Assembly: GCA_003161435.1 (NCBI GenBank)
Contig: PMOS01000012.1
Span: 124,001 to 188,000, forward strand
Source: Vulcanimicrobiota bacterium
GTDB lineage: Bacteria > Vulcanimicrobiota > Vulcanimicrobiia > Vulcanimicrobiales > Vulcanimicrobiaceae
Direction: 5' to 3'
DNA length: 64,000 nucleotides
The notes under the pieces are model-generated. The model saw nothing but the letters and a program-made list of their open reading frames with translations. It was not told where the DNA came from and did not search any database. Positions 18,135 to 27,103 of this stretch are shown piece after piece (positions within the stretch are counted from its first letter, which is position 1; every line of letters begins with the position of its first letter). Made by a program: the position numbers and the translations under genes.

Positions 18135-19577
18135 TTATTTTGCGACGGCGAGCGACGGTACGGCGCGCAGGCGCTCGGCGAGCTCTTCGGCGGGATACAT
18201 CAGGATCTCGACCAGGGTCGGATGCAGGTGCGGGATGCGCGCGTAATCTTGGACGGTCGCGCCGAACGCCATCGCCACGATCAACGGCTCGATGAGATCC
18301 GACGCGTCCGGGCCCAGGATCGCCGCGCCCAGGATGCGGCCGTCGCCCGGCGCCGCCATCATCTTCACGAAACCTTGCGTGCGGTTGAGCGCGACGGCCT
18401 TGCCGTGCTCGTTGAACGAGTAGTCCGCGCGCAGATATGCGACGCCGGCCGCCTTGAGCTCGCGCTCGGTTTCGCCGACGACGGCCACCTGCGGATCCGT
18501 GAACACGGTGTGTGTCTTCGTCAGCCGGTAATCGGCACGCTCGCGCGCGCCGGTCGCGGCGTTGCGGCCGGCGATCTCGCCCTGCTGGATCGCGACGTGC
18601 ACCAATTTGTACTGACCGGTCACGTCGCCGACCGCGAAGATGTCGGGATTCGACGTTCGGAGCGTGTCGTCGACCGCGATGCCGGTGATCTCGTGGTGCT
18701 CGACGCCGGCCTTGTCGAGATCGAACCCGCAAAGGTTCGGCAAGCGCCCCAGCCCGTAGAAGACCTCGTGTGCGGTGATCTCGTGCTCTTGGCCGGCCTG
18801 CACATAGTGCACGACCTTCATCCCGTCGCGAACGCTGACCCGGTTGACCAGCGCCTCGGTTTCGACCCGCATCCCTTCCTCGCGGAAATACTCGGTAAGG
18901 CCGACGCCGACATCCGAGTCCTCGCCGGACAGTAGGTGTTTCGCTCGCACGATGAACGTCGTCGGTACGCCGGCGCGCGCAAAGAACTGGCCGAGCTCGG
19001 TGCAGACGTAACCGCCGCCCAGCACGATCAGCGACTGCGGCGGCTGCTCCAGGTCGAGCGCGGAGTCGCTGTCCAGGTACCCCGCCTCGACCAGGCCCGG
19101 GATCGTCGGGGGTGCGACGATGCTGCCCGTCGCGATCACGAACTTGGGCGCGTACAAGACCTCGTCGCCGACCCGCAACGTCGTCGGTGACTCGAAGGTC
19201 GCCTTTCCTTGGAACAACGGGAACGTCTCGATCCCGGCGATCCGGTAATCGGCCCACCCTCGCACGAGCCGGCGCTTGCGCTCGGCCAGCGCGTGAAAGT
19301 CCAGCTCGGGCGCGCCGGCGCGGACCCCGAGCTCCGCCGAGCGGCGGATCTCGTGCAAGAGGTCGCCGGTCGCCAACAGGGTCTTGGAGGGCATGCAGCC
19401 GCGCAGGATGCACAAGCCGCCGAGCGGCCCCTCGTCCACGAGGGCGACATTTGCGCCGAGATCACGTGCTGTGCGCGCCGCCGCATAGCCGCCGCTGCCA
19501 GCGCCGACGACGATCAGGTCGTATCGATTCGGAATGATCGTGCTCCCCAGCGACGTGTGCCCCGAGTTCCTGGACAC
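18135..19577 (-). CDS. Dihydrolipoamide dehydrogenase-like FAD/NAD flavoprotein
   Basis: 480 residues. Class I pyridine nucleotide-disulfide oxidoreductase. FAD motif VVGAGSGGYAAARTA at about residues 24-38, redox cysteines Cys56 and Cys61 in GGLCILRGCMPSK, NAD motif IVLGGGYVCTELGQFFA, and the C-terminal HLHPTLVEIL His-Glu pair that activates the disulfide. The redox loop (LCILRGC instead of TCLNVGC) is off-consensus, as in several Lpd/MerA-like branches. No E1/E2 ketoacid dehydrogenase genes are adjacent; it heads the run to the nitrilase, nadE and cinA genes. The precise substrate (lipoamide or another disulfide) is not fixed by sequence. Confidence 0.85.
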   Translation of the reverse strand: MSRNSGHTSLGSTIIPNRYDLIVVGAGSGGYAAARTARDLGANVALVDEGPLGGLCILRGCMPSKTLLATGDLLHEIRRSAELGVRAGAPELDFHALAERKRRLVRGWADYRIAGIETFPLFQGKATFESPTTLRVGDEVLYAPKFVIATGSIVAPPTIPGLVEAGYLDSDSALDLEQPPQSLIVLGGGYVCTELGQFFARAGVPTTFIVRAKHLLSGEDSDVGVGLTEYFREEGMRVETEALVNRVSVRDGMKVVHYVQAGQEHEITAHEVFYGLGRLPNLCGFDLDKAGVEHHEITGIAVDDTLRTSNPDIFAVGDVTGQYKLVHVAIQQGEIAGRNAATGARERADYRLTKTHTVFTDPQVAVVGETERELKAAGVAYLRADYSFNEHGKAVALNRTQGFVKMMAAPGDGRILGAAILGPDASDLIEPLIVAMAFGATVQDYARIPHLHPTLVEILMYPAEELAERLRAVPSLAVAK

Positions 19578-19681
19578 CTGTTACCGCCGGGCGGCTGCGT
19601 TCCCTCACGCCGTAGCGAAGCGAAGCGCAGCGGAGGCGTTTGGCAGGCAACCGTGGGCGTGCGCGCGGAACGAGGCGGACC

Positions 19682-21217
19682 GTGGATCACGCCCTAGCCC
19701 GAGGCTTCACACGTTCGAGGTCCGCCTCGCTCGTCGCCGCCGCAGGCTTCCCGGCCGTCGCTGCCGTCGGTGCCGCCGGCATCACCGTCGGCTTTTTCCT
19801 ATGGTACGCGGTCGCGCTGCGCAGCCCGCACCGCGTCCTCGTCCTCAACGTCGCATGGCCTGTCTGCCTGGTGGCCGGATTGGCCGGCGTCTACCTCGGC
19901 TGGATCGCCTACGCCCGGTACTTTGCACGGCGCGCCCGCGTCGACGAGGTCACCGCGCTGCAGTACGACGCGATCTCGTGGTCGGCGCTGGTCTTCCTCT
20001 GGGGGACGCTGCTCGCGCCGACCGAGCATGGCTCGGGGCGGGCCGCCGCGGTCGCGGCCGGGGCGTTCGTGCTCGCCAAGCTCGTCGTCGCGGCGCGGTT
20101 CAACCGCACCGTGCGCGACGTCGCGCTGACGTTTCTCATGACGCGGCTGCCGCTGATCGCGATCGCGGAGCTGGCCTCGATGGTGATCGGGCAGCGCCCA
20201 GGCGTGCATTACGCGGCTTCGACCAACCCGCTGCTCGCGGTGTGGGGCCGCTGGGACGCCGAACACTACATCGGCGTCGCGGATTTCGGCTACTCGGGGA
20301 CCGAGCCGGCATTCTTCCCGTTCTATCCGCTGCTGATCCGGCTGGTGGGGACGGCCACCGGCTCGCTCTTGATCGCCGGCTTGATCGTCTCGAACACGGC
20401 GAGCTTTCTGGGCTTGCTCTACCTCTACAAGCTCATCGAGCACGAGTACAACCGCCATGTCGCGCAGCGCGCGACGTTCTACGTGTCGATCTTCCCGACC
20501 GCGATCTTCTTCTCGGCAGTGTACAGCGAGGCGCTGTTCTTGTTCCTGACCGTCGCTTCGTTCTACTACGTCCGCGAGCGCCGGTGGGTAACGGCCGGGA
20601 TCTTTGGTTTCTTGGCTGCGGCGACGCGAGCCGAAGGCCTCTTGCTCGTGGCACCGCTGTTCATCGAGTGGGTCGTCGCGGCCAAGGAAGGCGGACGCGA
20701 GTTCTTCCGCTACTGGGTCGACGACGTGGTGAAGCCGCTGTTCGGAATGGCCCTCGTGCCGCTCGGGCTCGCGACGTACATGGCGTATCTCTGGGTGATC
20801 ACCGGCGACCCGCTGCGCTTCTCCCACGTCCAGTCGCACTGGGGACGTGCGTTCGCTCCGCCGTGGACGGCGGTCTGGGCGACGTTCGAGAAGATCGTCC
20901 ACTCGCACTTGCCGCCGACCGTTGCGAACGAGTCGCTCGAGCTGGCCTTCACGCTGCTGATGCTCGTCGTGCTGGTGATCGGTTTCCGGCGGCTTCGCCT
21001 TTCGTACACGGTCTACATGGCGCTGTCGATCATCGTGCCGATGTCGACGTCGAGCCTGATGAGCATGCCACGCTTCGCGCTCGTCCTGTTTCCGATGTTC
21101 GCGCTGTTCGGTTTGTGGGGCGCTCGCCCCACTTTTAGCAATGCCTACGTCGCCTTCTCGCTGCCGCTGTTGGGGTTGTTCACCGTGCTCTTCGCCGCTT
21201 GGTACTGGGTCGCGTGA
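19682..21217 (+). CDS. PIG-V-like GT-C mannosyltransferase
   Basis: About 511 residues from the GTG at 19682 (GAGGCGG upstream); a TTG at 19640 would add 14. An integral membrane glycosyltransferase with many hydrophobic helices. The lumenal motif WGRWDAEHYIGVADFGYSG followed by FFPFYPLLIR matches the PIG-V/mannosyltransferase family (WDxxHYxxIAxxGY). These enzymes use polyprenyl-phosphate sugars on the outer face of the membrane. It is followed with GTGA overlaps by GtrA and a PMT-like protein, so the trio probably acts on one glycolipid or glycan. Confidence 0.85.
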   Translation: MDHALARGFTRSRSASLVAAAGFPAVAAVGAAGITVGFFLWYAVALRSPHRVLVLNVAWPVCLVAGLAGVYLGWIAYARYFARRARVDEVTALQYDAISWSALVFLWGTLLAPTEHGSGRAAAVAAGAFVLAKLVVAARFNRTVRDVALTFLMTRLPLIAIAELASMVIGQRPGVHYAASTNPLLAVWGRWDAEHYIGVADFGYSGTEPAFFPFYPLLIRLVGTATGSLLIAGLIVSNTASFLGLLYLYKLIEHEYNRHVAQRATFYVSIFPTAIFFSAVYSEALFLFLTVASFYYVRERRWVTAGIFGFLAAATRAEGLLLVAPLFIEWVVAAKEGGREFFRYWVDDVVKPLFGMALVPLGLATYMAYLWVITGDPLRFSHVQSHWGRAFAPPWTAVWATFEKIVHSHLPPTVANESLELAFTLLMLVVLVIGFRRLRLSYTVYMALSIIVPMSTSSLMSMPRFALVLFPMFALFGLWGARPTFSNAYVAFSLPLLGLFTVLFAAWYWVA

Positions 21218-21651
21218 GCGCGCCGCAGAGCTCCCTGTTCCAACGTATGGGGCAGCGGCGCGGGGTGCGTCAATTCGTCAAGTTCGCGATCGTCGGCGCG
21301 TCTGGATTCGTCGTCAATCTGATCATCTTCACGCTCCTGCAACTCGTCGTACCCAATCACAGGGACGCCGGCCCGTACTACGCGATCTACTCGATCTCTT
21401 TTCTTGCCGGCGGCGTCTCGAACTACTTCCTCAACCGCACCTGGACGTTTCGCTCGACCGGCCATGCCGGCAAGGAAGCGGCGCAGTTCCTGAGCGTCTC
21501 CGTGCTCGCGCTGATCGTCGGCCTGATCGTCTCGGCGCTCGTCGCGCCGGCGCTGGGGCACGGTCATAAGACGTGGTTCGTCGCGACGGTGTCGGGGATC
21601 GTGGTCAACTTCTTCGTCAACAAATATTGGACGTTCCGGTCGGTCGCGTGA
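21214..21651 (+). CDS. GtrA family membrane protein
   Basis: 145 residues from the GTG at 21214, overlapping the upstream stop by GTGA. Four transmembrane segments, with the family hallmarks RQFVKFAIVGASGFVVNLIIF and, near the end, VVNFFVNKYWTF. GtrA proteins are thought to help flip or present polyprenyl-linked sugars for modification of O-antigen, teichoic acid or arabinogalactan. It lies between two GT-C glycosyltransferase genes, consistent with that role. Confidence 0.88.
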   Translation: MSAPQSSLFQRMGQRRGVRQFVKFAIVGASGFVVNLIIFTLLQLVVPNHRDAGPYYAIYSISFLAGGVSNYFLNRTWTFRSTGHAGKEAAQFLSVSVLALIVGLIVSALVAPALGHGHKTWFVATVSGIVVNFFVNKYWTFRSVA

Positions 21652-23240
21652 GCCCGGCACGGTGGTTCTGGCTGGGGACGCTCGCGTTCACGGCGATCGG
21701 CGCACTGTTGCGCCTCAAGGGAATCCACGACCCGATCTTCGATCATCCGGGCTGGCGTCAAGGCGATACCGCCGCGATCGCGCGCAACTTCGCGCAGCTT
21801 CAGTACAACATTCTCTTTCCGCAGACCGATTACGACGGACCGCCGCCGAACTACGTCGAGCTCGAGCTGCAGATCGTGCCGTTCTTGGCCGCGACGCTGT
21901 ACAAGCTCTTGGGCGTGCACGAGGTGTTCGGCCGACTCATCTCGCTGGCGTTCGGTGTCGCGACGATCCCGCTGATCGCCGTATTCGGTCGCTGGCTCTT
22001 TCGGGGCGCGGTGGCCGGTGTCGCCGCGGCCGCGGCCTTTGCCGTCCTGCCGGGTGCATGGTACTACAGCCACACCTTCATGCCGGATACCGCGATGGTG
22101 TTCTTCGCGACCGCCGCCGTCTATGCGTGCGCGCGCTGGATCGTCGACGACGAAGCGCGGTCCTGGCGGAGCTGGTGGCCGGCCGCGCTCCTGCTGTCGA
22201 TCGCGTTTCTGGCCAAGCCCGTCGCGGTGGTGGCCGCCGTGCCGATTGCCGCCTGCGCGATCGCGCGGCTCGGCTGGCGAACCGCCCTCACGCGCGCGCA
22301 ACTGTGGGCGCTTGCCGCGACCGCCTTCGTCCCGCTCGTGCTGTACGATGCCTTCGTCTCAGCGCACGCGGAATGGCACTGGGCCAGCGGGATCACCAAG
22401 CTGCACGTGATCCCGTCGTTGGCGGGCGCACTGACCTCTCCGCACGCGTTCGTCGTGAAAGCGATCGCGTTCGGCCACGCGTTCAAGATGCTCGCGACGA
22501 CGATGCTCGGCCCGGTCGGCTTCGTCCTGGCCCTAATCGGCTTCTGCGTGCCGCTGCGTTCGCGCAGCAACGCGCTGGTGTGGGGCTGGCTGGGCGGCGG
22601 CCTGCTCTACGCGTACGTCGTCGTGACCGTCGAGCGCGTCGACTACTACCTGTACGTGCTGCTGCCGCCGGCGGCGCTGATGATCGGGCGCTTGTGCGCG
22701 TTCGCGCTCGAGCGCTGGGGGACGTCGCGCGAGCGGGTGGCCACGTTGGCCGGGATCGGCGCGCTGGTGTGGGTCGCGTCGATCGTGGCCGGGTACCGTG
22801 AGATCGCGCCGTACTATGCGTGGAGCCGCGACAACTACGCGCGGGCTCGGCAGCTCGACGAGACGCTCGCCCCGGGAGCGCTCGTCGTGATGGGACACTA
22901 CGATCCCTCGATCCTGTACACGATCGACCGCAAGGGATGGGAAGAGGATCCCCATCTCTGGACGCCGTTCGACGAGCAGAGCGCGATCCGCAAAGGCGCG
23001 CGCTACTTCATCGCCGTCGAGCACGCGCGCCTCGAGCAGACGAACCTCGAGCTGTACTGCTGGCTGGCGCGGTTTCCGGTGCTGGACCCGGCCGCGAAGT
23101 GGCCGGTGTACGAGACCGATCCCGCGAAGGTGCTGCCCGGAGCCGAAGACCGTTGGCGCAGCTTCCGCCGCCGCGAGATGGCGGGTGAGTTCGCGAACTG
23201 GAGACAGGTATGGAAATCAGCACCCGACCCGTGCCGGTGA
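21648..23240 (+). CDS. PMT/ArnT-like GT39 family glycosyltransferase
   Basis: 530 residues from the GTG at 21648 (GTGA overlap). A polytopic membrane protein. The first periplasmic loop has the acidic catalytic-type motif near HPGWRQGDTAAIARNF, and the SHTFMPDTAMVFF segment matches PMT_2/GT39 proteins, which transfer sugars from polyprenyl phosphates. The soluble C-terminal tail (from about residue 400) contains GHYDPSILYTIDRKGW. It ends 31 bases inside the aldehyde dehydrogenase gene. Confidence 0.85.
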   Translation: MSPARWFWLGTLAFTAIGALLRLKGIHDPIFDHPGWRQGDTAAIARNFAQLQYNILFPQTDYDGPPPNYVELELQIVPFLAATLYKLLGVHEVFGRLISLAFGVATIPLIAVFGRWLFRGAVAGVAAAAAFAVLPGAWYYSHTFMPDTAMVFFATAAVYACARWIVDDEARSWRSWWPAALLLSIAFLAKPVAVVAAVPIAACAIARLGWRTALTRAQLWALAATAFVPLVLYDAFVSAHAEWHWASGITKLHVIPSLAGALTSPHAFVVKAIAFGHAFKMLATTMLGPVGFVLALIGFCVPLRSRSNALVWGWLGGGLLYAYVVVTVERVDYYLYVLLPPAALMIGRLCAFALERWGTSRERVATLAGIGALVWVASIVAGYREIAPYYAWSRDNYARARQLDETLAPGALVVMGHYDPSILYTIDRKGWEEDPHLWTPFDEQSAIRKGARYFIAVEHARLEQTNLELYCWLARFPVLDPAAKWPVYETDPAKVLPGAEDRWRSFRRREMAGEFANWRQVWKSAPDPCR

Positions 23241-24973
23241 CCGCCCCCGACGAGCTCGGCCACTACCTCGCCGTTCTGCACGAGCACGCCGCCGAATGGG
23301 CGCAGCTTGGATTCGCCGGCAAGGCGCGCCATCTGCACGCGATGCGCGCTCGAACGGTGGAGGTCGCAGCGCAGTGGGTCGAGCTCGCCGCGCGCGCCAA
23401 AGGGATCGCCGGGACGCCGCTGGCGGGCGAAGAGTGGTTCTCGGGGCCGTACGCGCTGCTGATCGCGCTCGACCGGCTCATCGCGACCGTCGGCGACGTC
23501 GCGCGCAGCGGCTCGCCTTCCCTGCCGCGCCCGGTGCGCACGCGAGCGGACCCTTCGACAAGCTCAGGACAGGTCGAGCAAGTCGTCGTCGACGTGTTTC
23601 CGGTCGAGCCGTCGGACAAGGTGCTGCTCAGCGGGGTGCGCGCCGAGCTCTGGATGGAGCCGGGCGTCACCCGCGAGACGTTGCGCGATCGCACGGCGTC
23701 GGGGCTGCGCGACGCCGCGCGGCGCGGCTACGTCACGCTGGTCCTGGGTGCGGGCAACATCGCGAGCATCCCGCCGCTCGACATGCTGACGGTGCTCTAC
23801 ACGCACGGCAGCGTCGTCATGCTCAAGCTCAACCCGGTCAACGCGTATCTGGGTCCGGTCTTCGCGCGCGTCTTCGCGTCGTTGATCGACGACGGTTTCC
23901 TGCGCATCGTCGACGGCGGGCCCGGCGTCGGCGCCTCTTTGTGCGCGCACGACGCGGTCGAAGCGATCCACCTGACGGGCGGCGAGCGCACCCACGACGC
24001 GATCGTGTTCGGCACTGGTCCCGACGCCGCGGCGCGCAAGGCCGAAGCGCGGCCCGTGCTCGACAAACCGGTCACCAGCGAGCTGGGAAACGTGACGCCG
24101 GTGATCGTCGTACCGGGACCGTGGAGCGAGCCGGATCTCGTCTTTCAAGCGGCGCACGTCGCGACGATGAAGCTGCACAACGCGGGCGCGAACTGCATCG
24201 CGGCGCAGGTGCTCATCACGCCGGCGTCGTGGGATCTCGCGCCGCGCTTCTTGGAGAAGGTCCGTGTCGCGCTGGGCGCCGCACCCGCACGGCCATCATA
24301 TTATCCCGGTTCGCTCGAGCGCCAGCGCGAGATCACCGCGCGCCATCCGGCCGCCGAGACGATTGCGGCGCCCGGCGGCGGCGACCCGCGCACGTTCGTC
24401 CCCGGCCTCGACCCCAACGACCGCGACGAATCGCTGTTCCGCACCGAAGCGTTCGGTCCGGTACTCGCCCAAACCGCGCTCGACGGCGACGACGCGGCGA
24501 CGTTCCTGCGCAACGCGGTCGCGTTTTGCAACGACGTCCTCGCCGGGACGCTCGGCGCGGCGATCTTGATCCACCCGCGCACGATCGCCGAGCTCGGCCC
24601 CGACTTCGATGAGGCCGTCGCCGCGCTGCGCTACGGATCGGTCACCATCAACACCTGGCCGGGCGTCGCGTTCCTCTTGCCGACCGCGAGCTGGGGCGCG
24701 TATCCCGGCAATACGGTCGCCGCGGCCGGGAGTGGCGTCGGCTGCGTGCACAACACGTTCCAGTTCGACCTGCCGCAGAAGACGGTCGTGCGCGCGCCGT
24801 TCGCGCCGTTCCCGCGTTCGCTGGGCGACGGCGAGCGAACGCTGCTTCCGATGCCGCCGTGGTTCGTAACGCATCGCCGCGCCGACGCCGTCGGCCGGCG
24901 CATGTTCGCGTTCGCCGCGAAACCGTCCGCGTTGCGGATGGCGGCGACGGCGCTCGAAGCGATGCGCGGCTAG
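23210..24973 (+). CDS. NAD(P)-dependent aldehyde dehydrogenase family protein
   Basis: 587 residues, ATG at 23210 with GGAGACAGGT upstream. ALDH superfamily: general-base Glu in ELGNVTPVIVVPG, nucleophile Cys329 in HNAGANCIAAQV, and the late motif EAFGPVLAQT. It is longer than the usual 480-500 residues. Near residues 115-121 it carries PSTSSGQ, encoded by the short dispersed repeat at 23551-23572, apparently inserted in frame into a surface loop of the N-terminal domain. The aldehyde is unknown; no partner enzyme is obvious among the flanking glycosyltransferase and repair genes. Confidence 0.88.
   Translation: MEISTRPVPVTAPDELGHYLAVLHEHAAEWAQLGFAGKARHLHAMRARTVEVAAQWVELAARAKGIAGTPLAGEEWFSGPYALLIALDRLIATVGDVARSGSPSLPRPVRTRADPSTSSGQVEQVVVDVFPVEPSDKVLLSGVRAELWMEPGVTRETLRDRTASGLRDAARRGYVTLVLGAGNIASIPPLDMLTVLYTHGSVVMLKLNPVNAYLGPVFARVFASLIDDGFLRIVDGGPGVGASLCAHDAVEAIHLTGGERTHDAIVFGTGPDAAARKAEARPVLDKPVTSELGNVTPVIVVPGPWSEPDLVFQAAHVATMKLHNAGANCIAAQVLITPASWDLAPRFLEKVRVALGAAPARPSYYPGSLERQREITARHPAAETIAAPGGGDPRTFVPGLDPNDRDESLFRTEAFGPVLAQTALDGDDAATFLRNAVAFCNDVLAGTLGAAILIHPRTIAELGPDFDEAVAALRYGSVTINTWPGVAFLLPTASWGAYPGNTVAAAGSGVGCVHNTFQFDLPQKTVVRAPFAPFPRSLGDGERTLLPMPPWFVTHRRADAVGRRMFAFAAKPSALRMAATALEAMRG
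23551..23572 (+). repeat. Dispersed short repeat inside the aldehyde dehydrogenase gene
   Basis: CCCTTCGACAAGCTCAGGAC here matches the core found at 26384-26403, 42203-42222 and 42370-42391 in either orientation. It is translated as part of PSTSSGQ without breaking the reading frame. Confidence 0.8.
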
Positions 24974-24990
24974 GGCGGGAAGGTGCGGCG

Positions 24991-25548
24991 ATGACGGAGC
25001 TGCTGGTCGATCGGGTCGAGTGCGGGATCGGAACCCTGCTGCTGGTGTGCGACGGCCCGCGGCTTTGCGCGCTCGGCTTCGGCGACGACGATTACGCGAC
25101 GCTGCACGGCGTTCGGGCGCGTTACGGGAACGTCAGATTTCGCGCCGCCGATGATCCGGCTGAGATCACCTCGCGGATGCGCGCCTATTTCGGCGGCGAG
25201 TACGCGGCGCTCGACGCGATCGCGGTCGAAACCGGCGGCACGCCGTTCCAACGCGAGGTCTGGGAGGCGCTCCGCAAGATTCCGCCCGGCACGACGGTCA
25301 GCTACGGCGCGCTCGCGCGTCAGATCGGGCGGCCCAGCGCGACGCGCGCCGTCGGACTCACCAACGGGCTCAACCCGGTCGCGGTCGTCGTCCCCTGTCA
25401 TCGGCTGATCGGCGCGGACGCGTCGCTGACCGGTTACGGCGGCGGCCTGCACCGCAAGCGCTGGCTGCTCGAGCACGAAGGTCTGCGCGTCGGCAACGAC
25501 CTGAAGGTCGAACGCTCCGATCAGTCGACGTTCGCCGGTTTGGTCTGA
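24991..25548 (+). CDS. ogt: Methylated-DNA--protein-cysteine methyltransferase
   Basis: 185 residues, ATG at 24991. A suicide repair enzyme that moves the alkyl group from O6-alkylguanine to its own cysteine. The acceptor is Cys136 in VVVPCHRLIG; the helix-turn-helix with the arginine finger is GRPSATRAVGLTNG. The N-terminal domain is short and divergent. Its TGA overlaps the ATG of the following methyltransferase gene (TGATG). Confidence 0.93.
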   Translation: MTELLVDRVECGIGTLLLVCDGPRLCALGFGDDDYATLHGVRARYGNVRFRAADDPAEITSRMRAYFGGEYAALDAIAVETGGTPFQREVWEALRKIPPGTTVSYGALARQIGRPSATRAVGLTNGLNPVAVVVPCHRLIGADASLTGYGGGLHRKRWLLEHEGLRVGNDLKVERSDQSTFAGLV

Positions 25549-26390
25549 TGGAGCAGCGATTGCCGGACGGCGTCAGCAAGACGGCGTTCGGAGTCGGCGT
25601 CCTCCGCGCGCTGCATCGCATCGTCGACTCCGAGCCGTGGGTGATCGACGACCCGATCTCGACCCTGCTCTTCGGCGACTTCGCCCGCGCGCGCCTCGAC
25701 CGCGGCGTCGCCCCCGTTCTCGGCCACGAAGGCGCGAACGCGCTGCGCGGTCACGTGCTGGTGCGCAGCGCGTTCGCGGAAGAGCGGCTGCGCGCAGCGG
25801 TCGCGCGCGGCGTGCGGCAATGCGTCGTCTTGGGCGCAGGCTTCGATACGTTCGCGTACCGCCAGCCGGCGTGGATGGACGGCGTGCGGCTGTTCGAGGT
25901 CGACGCGCCCGCGACGCAGGCCGAGAAGCGCGCCCGGCTCGCCGCGGCCGGGATCGCGGAACCGCCGAACGTCGTTTATGCCGCGATCGATTTCGAACGC
26001 ACGTCGCTGGCCGAAGGACTGCGCGGCGCGGGCCTCGATCTCGACGCGCCCGCCTTCTTCTCGTGGCTCGGCGTGATGGTGTACCTGACGCGCGATGCCG
26101 TCGACGCGGTGTTCCGCGCCGTCGCATCGATGCCGCCGGAAAGCGAGATCGCATTCACCTTCGGTCAGGGCGGCGATGCCGATCAGCTCGCGCAACGCGT
26201 GGCGGAGTTAGGCGAGCCGCTGCGCACGGTGGTCACGATCGCCGAGCTCGAAGCGCTCCTCGTCCGCCACGGCTTTCGCGAGCACACGATTCTCTCAGTC
26301 GCCGACGCGCAGCGCTACCTCGGCAAACGAAGCGACCGCCTGCGCCTCCCGCCGCGCGAAAGCATGGCCACCGCCATCGTGTCATCCTGA
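25548..26390 (+). CDS. LCMT/PPM-type SAM-dependent methyltransferase
   Basis: 280 residues. Resembles the leucine carboxyl methyltransferase / TcmP-OmcP family (O-methylation of carboxyl or small-molecule hydroxyl groups). SAM site VVLGAGFDTFAYRQP; family motif LFEVDAPATQAEKRARL; SWLGVMVYLTRDAVDAVF. Translation is coupled to ogt by TGATG. The stop codon lies inside a dispersed repeat, so the natural C-terminus may have been altered by its insertion. The substrate is unknown. Confidence 0.85.
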   Translation: MEQRLPDGVSKTAFGVGVLRALHRIVDSEPWVIDDPISTLLFGDFARARLDRGVAPVLGHEGANALRGHVLVRSAFAEERLRAAVARGVRQCVVLGAGFDTFAYRQPAWMDGVRLFEVDAPATQAEKRARLAAAGIAEPPNVVYAAIDFERTSLAEGLRGAGLDLDAPAFFSWLGVMVYLTRDAVDAVFRAVASMPPESEIAFTFGQGGDADQLAQRVAELGEPLRTVVTIAELEALLVRHGFREHTILSVADAQRYLGKRSDRLRLPPRESMATAIVSS

Positions 26391-26403
26391 GCCTGTCGAA
26401 GGA
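26384..26403 (-). repeat. Dispersed short repeat at the end of the methyltransferase gene
   Basis: TCCTGAGCCTGTCGAAGGA, the reverse orientation of the core CCTTCGACAAGCTCAGG with one mismatch. It supplies the stop codon of the methyltransferase gene and lies in the gap between convergent genes. Confidence 0.7.
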
Positions 26404-26437
26404 TCGCCGCGCCCTGCCTCGGCGTTCCTGAGCTCGT

Positions 26438-27103
26438 CTATGGCAGTGGCAGGAGGCTGGCGGGCGGCGCGAGGTTTTCGCCGGACTGTTCGGGGACGCC
26501 GGACTCGACGAGCTGGCGGTACTGCTGCAGGCGGTTGGTGAGCCGCATGATCTCTTGGTTGAGCGCGTAGCTTTGGCGGATCGCCGCCGAAAGGTCGGCG
26601 GTGTCGTAGGTATAGTCGAAGCGCTGCAGCGAGAGCGAGATCTCGTTGTTGAGCACTTTGAGCTGCTTGTAGCCGCGCTGGATCGATGCGCCGGTCACCT
26701 TGTAGGCGGGGAAGTTCGAGACGACGATGTCGCGCTTGATCTCCGCTTGCTCGATCTCGCTGCGTAGGCTCTGGACGCGGTCGTCGGAGGGTGAATAGCG
26801 CGCGGCGACGGCCAGCGCGTCGATCGCGGCATCGAATTTCGACGCGGCGAAAAACGTCTGCGCGAGCCGGATCTGCACCAGCGTGAGGCCGTCACGCGCG
26901 TGTAAGTTCGTCGGATCGATGTTGAGCGCCAGCTGATAGGCGACCGACGCGTCGGGGAAGTTTTGGTGCGCCAGCGCGACGTCGCCTTGGTGGTTGCGCT
27001 CGCGAACGATCCATTGCGCGACGGTCGCGCCGCAGCCGGAAGTCGCCAGCGGCAGCGTAGCGCAGGCGAGCAGCATCACGAGGAGTCGAACGATACGTGT
27101 CAT
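26438..27103 (-). CDS. TPR-type lipoprotein, unknown function
   Basis: 221 residues. Lipoprotein signal ending ATSGC (Cys near residue 24). Residues about 35-120 look like two to three tetratricopeptide-type helical hairpins (DVALAHQNFPDASVAYQLAL; FFAASKFDAAIDALAVAARY); the rest is helical and ends in a Pro-rich tail. Its ATG shares one base with the amj stop (TGATG). Such TPR lipoproteins usually scaffold envelope complexes; the partner here is not known. Confidence 0.75.
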   Translation of the reverse strand: MTRIVRLLVMLLACATLPLATSGCGATVAQWIVRERNHQGDVALAHQNFPDASVAYQLALNIDPTNLHARDGLTLVQIRLAQTFFAASKFDAAIDALAVAARYSPSDDRVQSLRSEIEQAEIKRDIVVSNFPAYKVTGASIQRGYKQLKVLNNEISLSLQRFDYTYDTADLSAAIRQSYALNQEIMRLTNRLQQYRQLVESGVPEQSGENLAPPASLLPLP

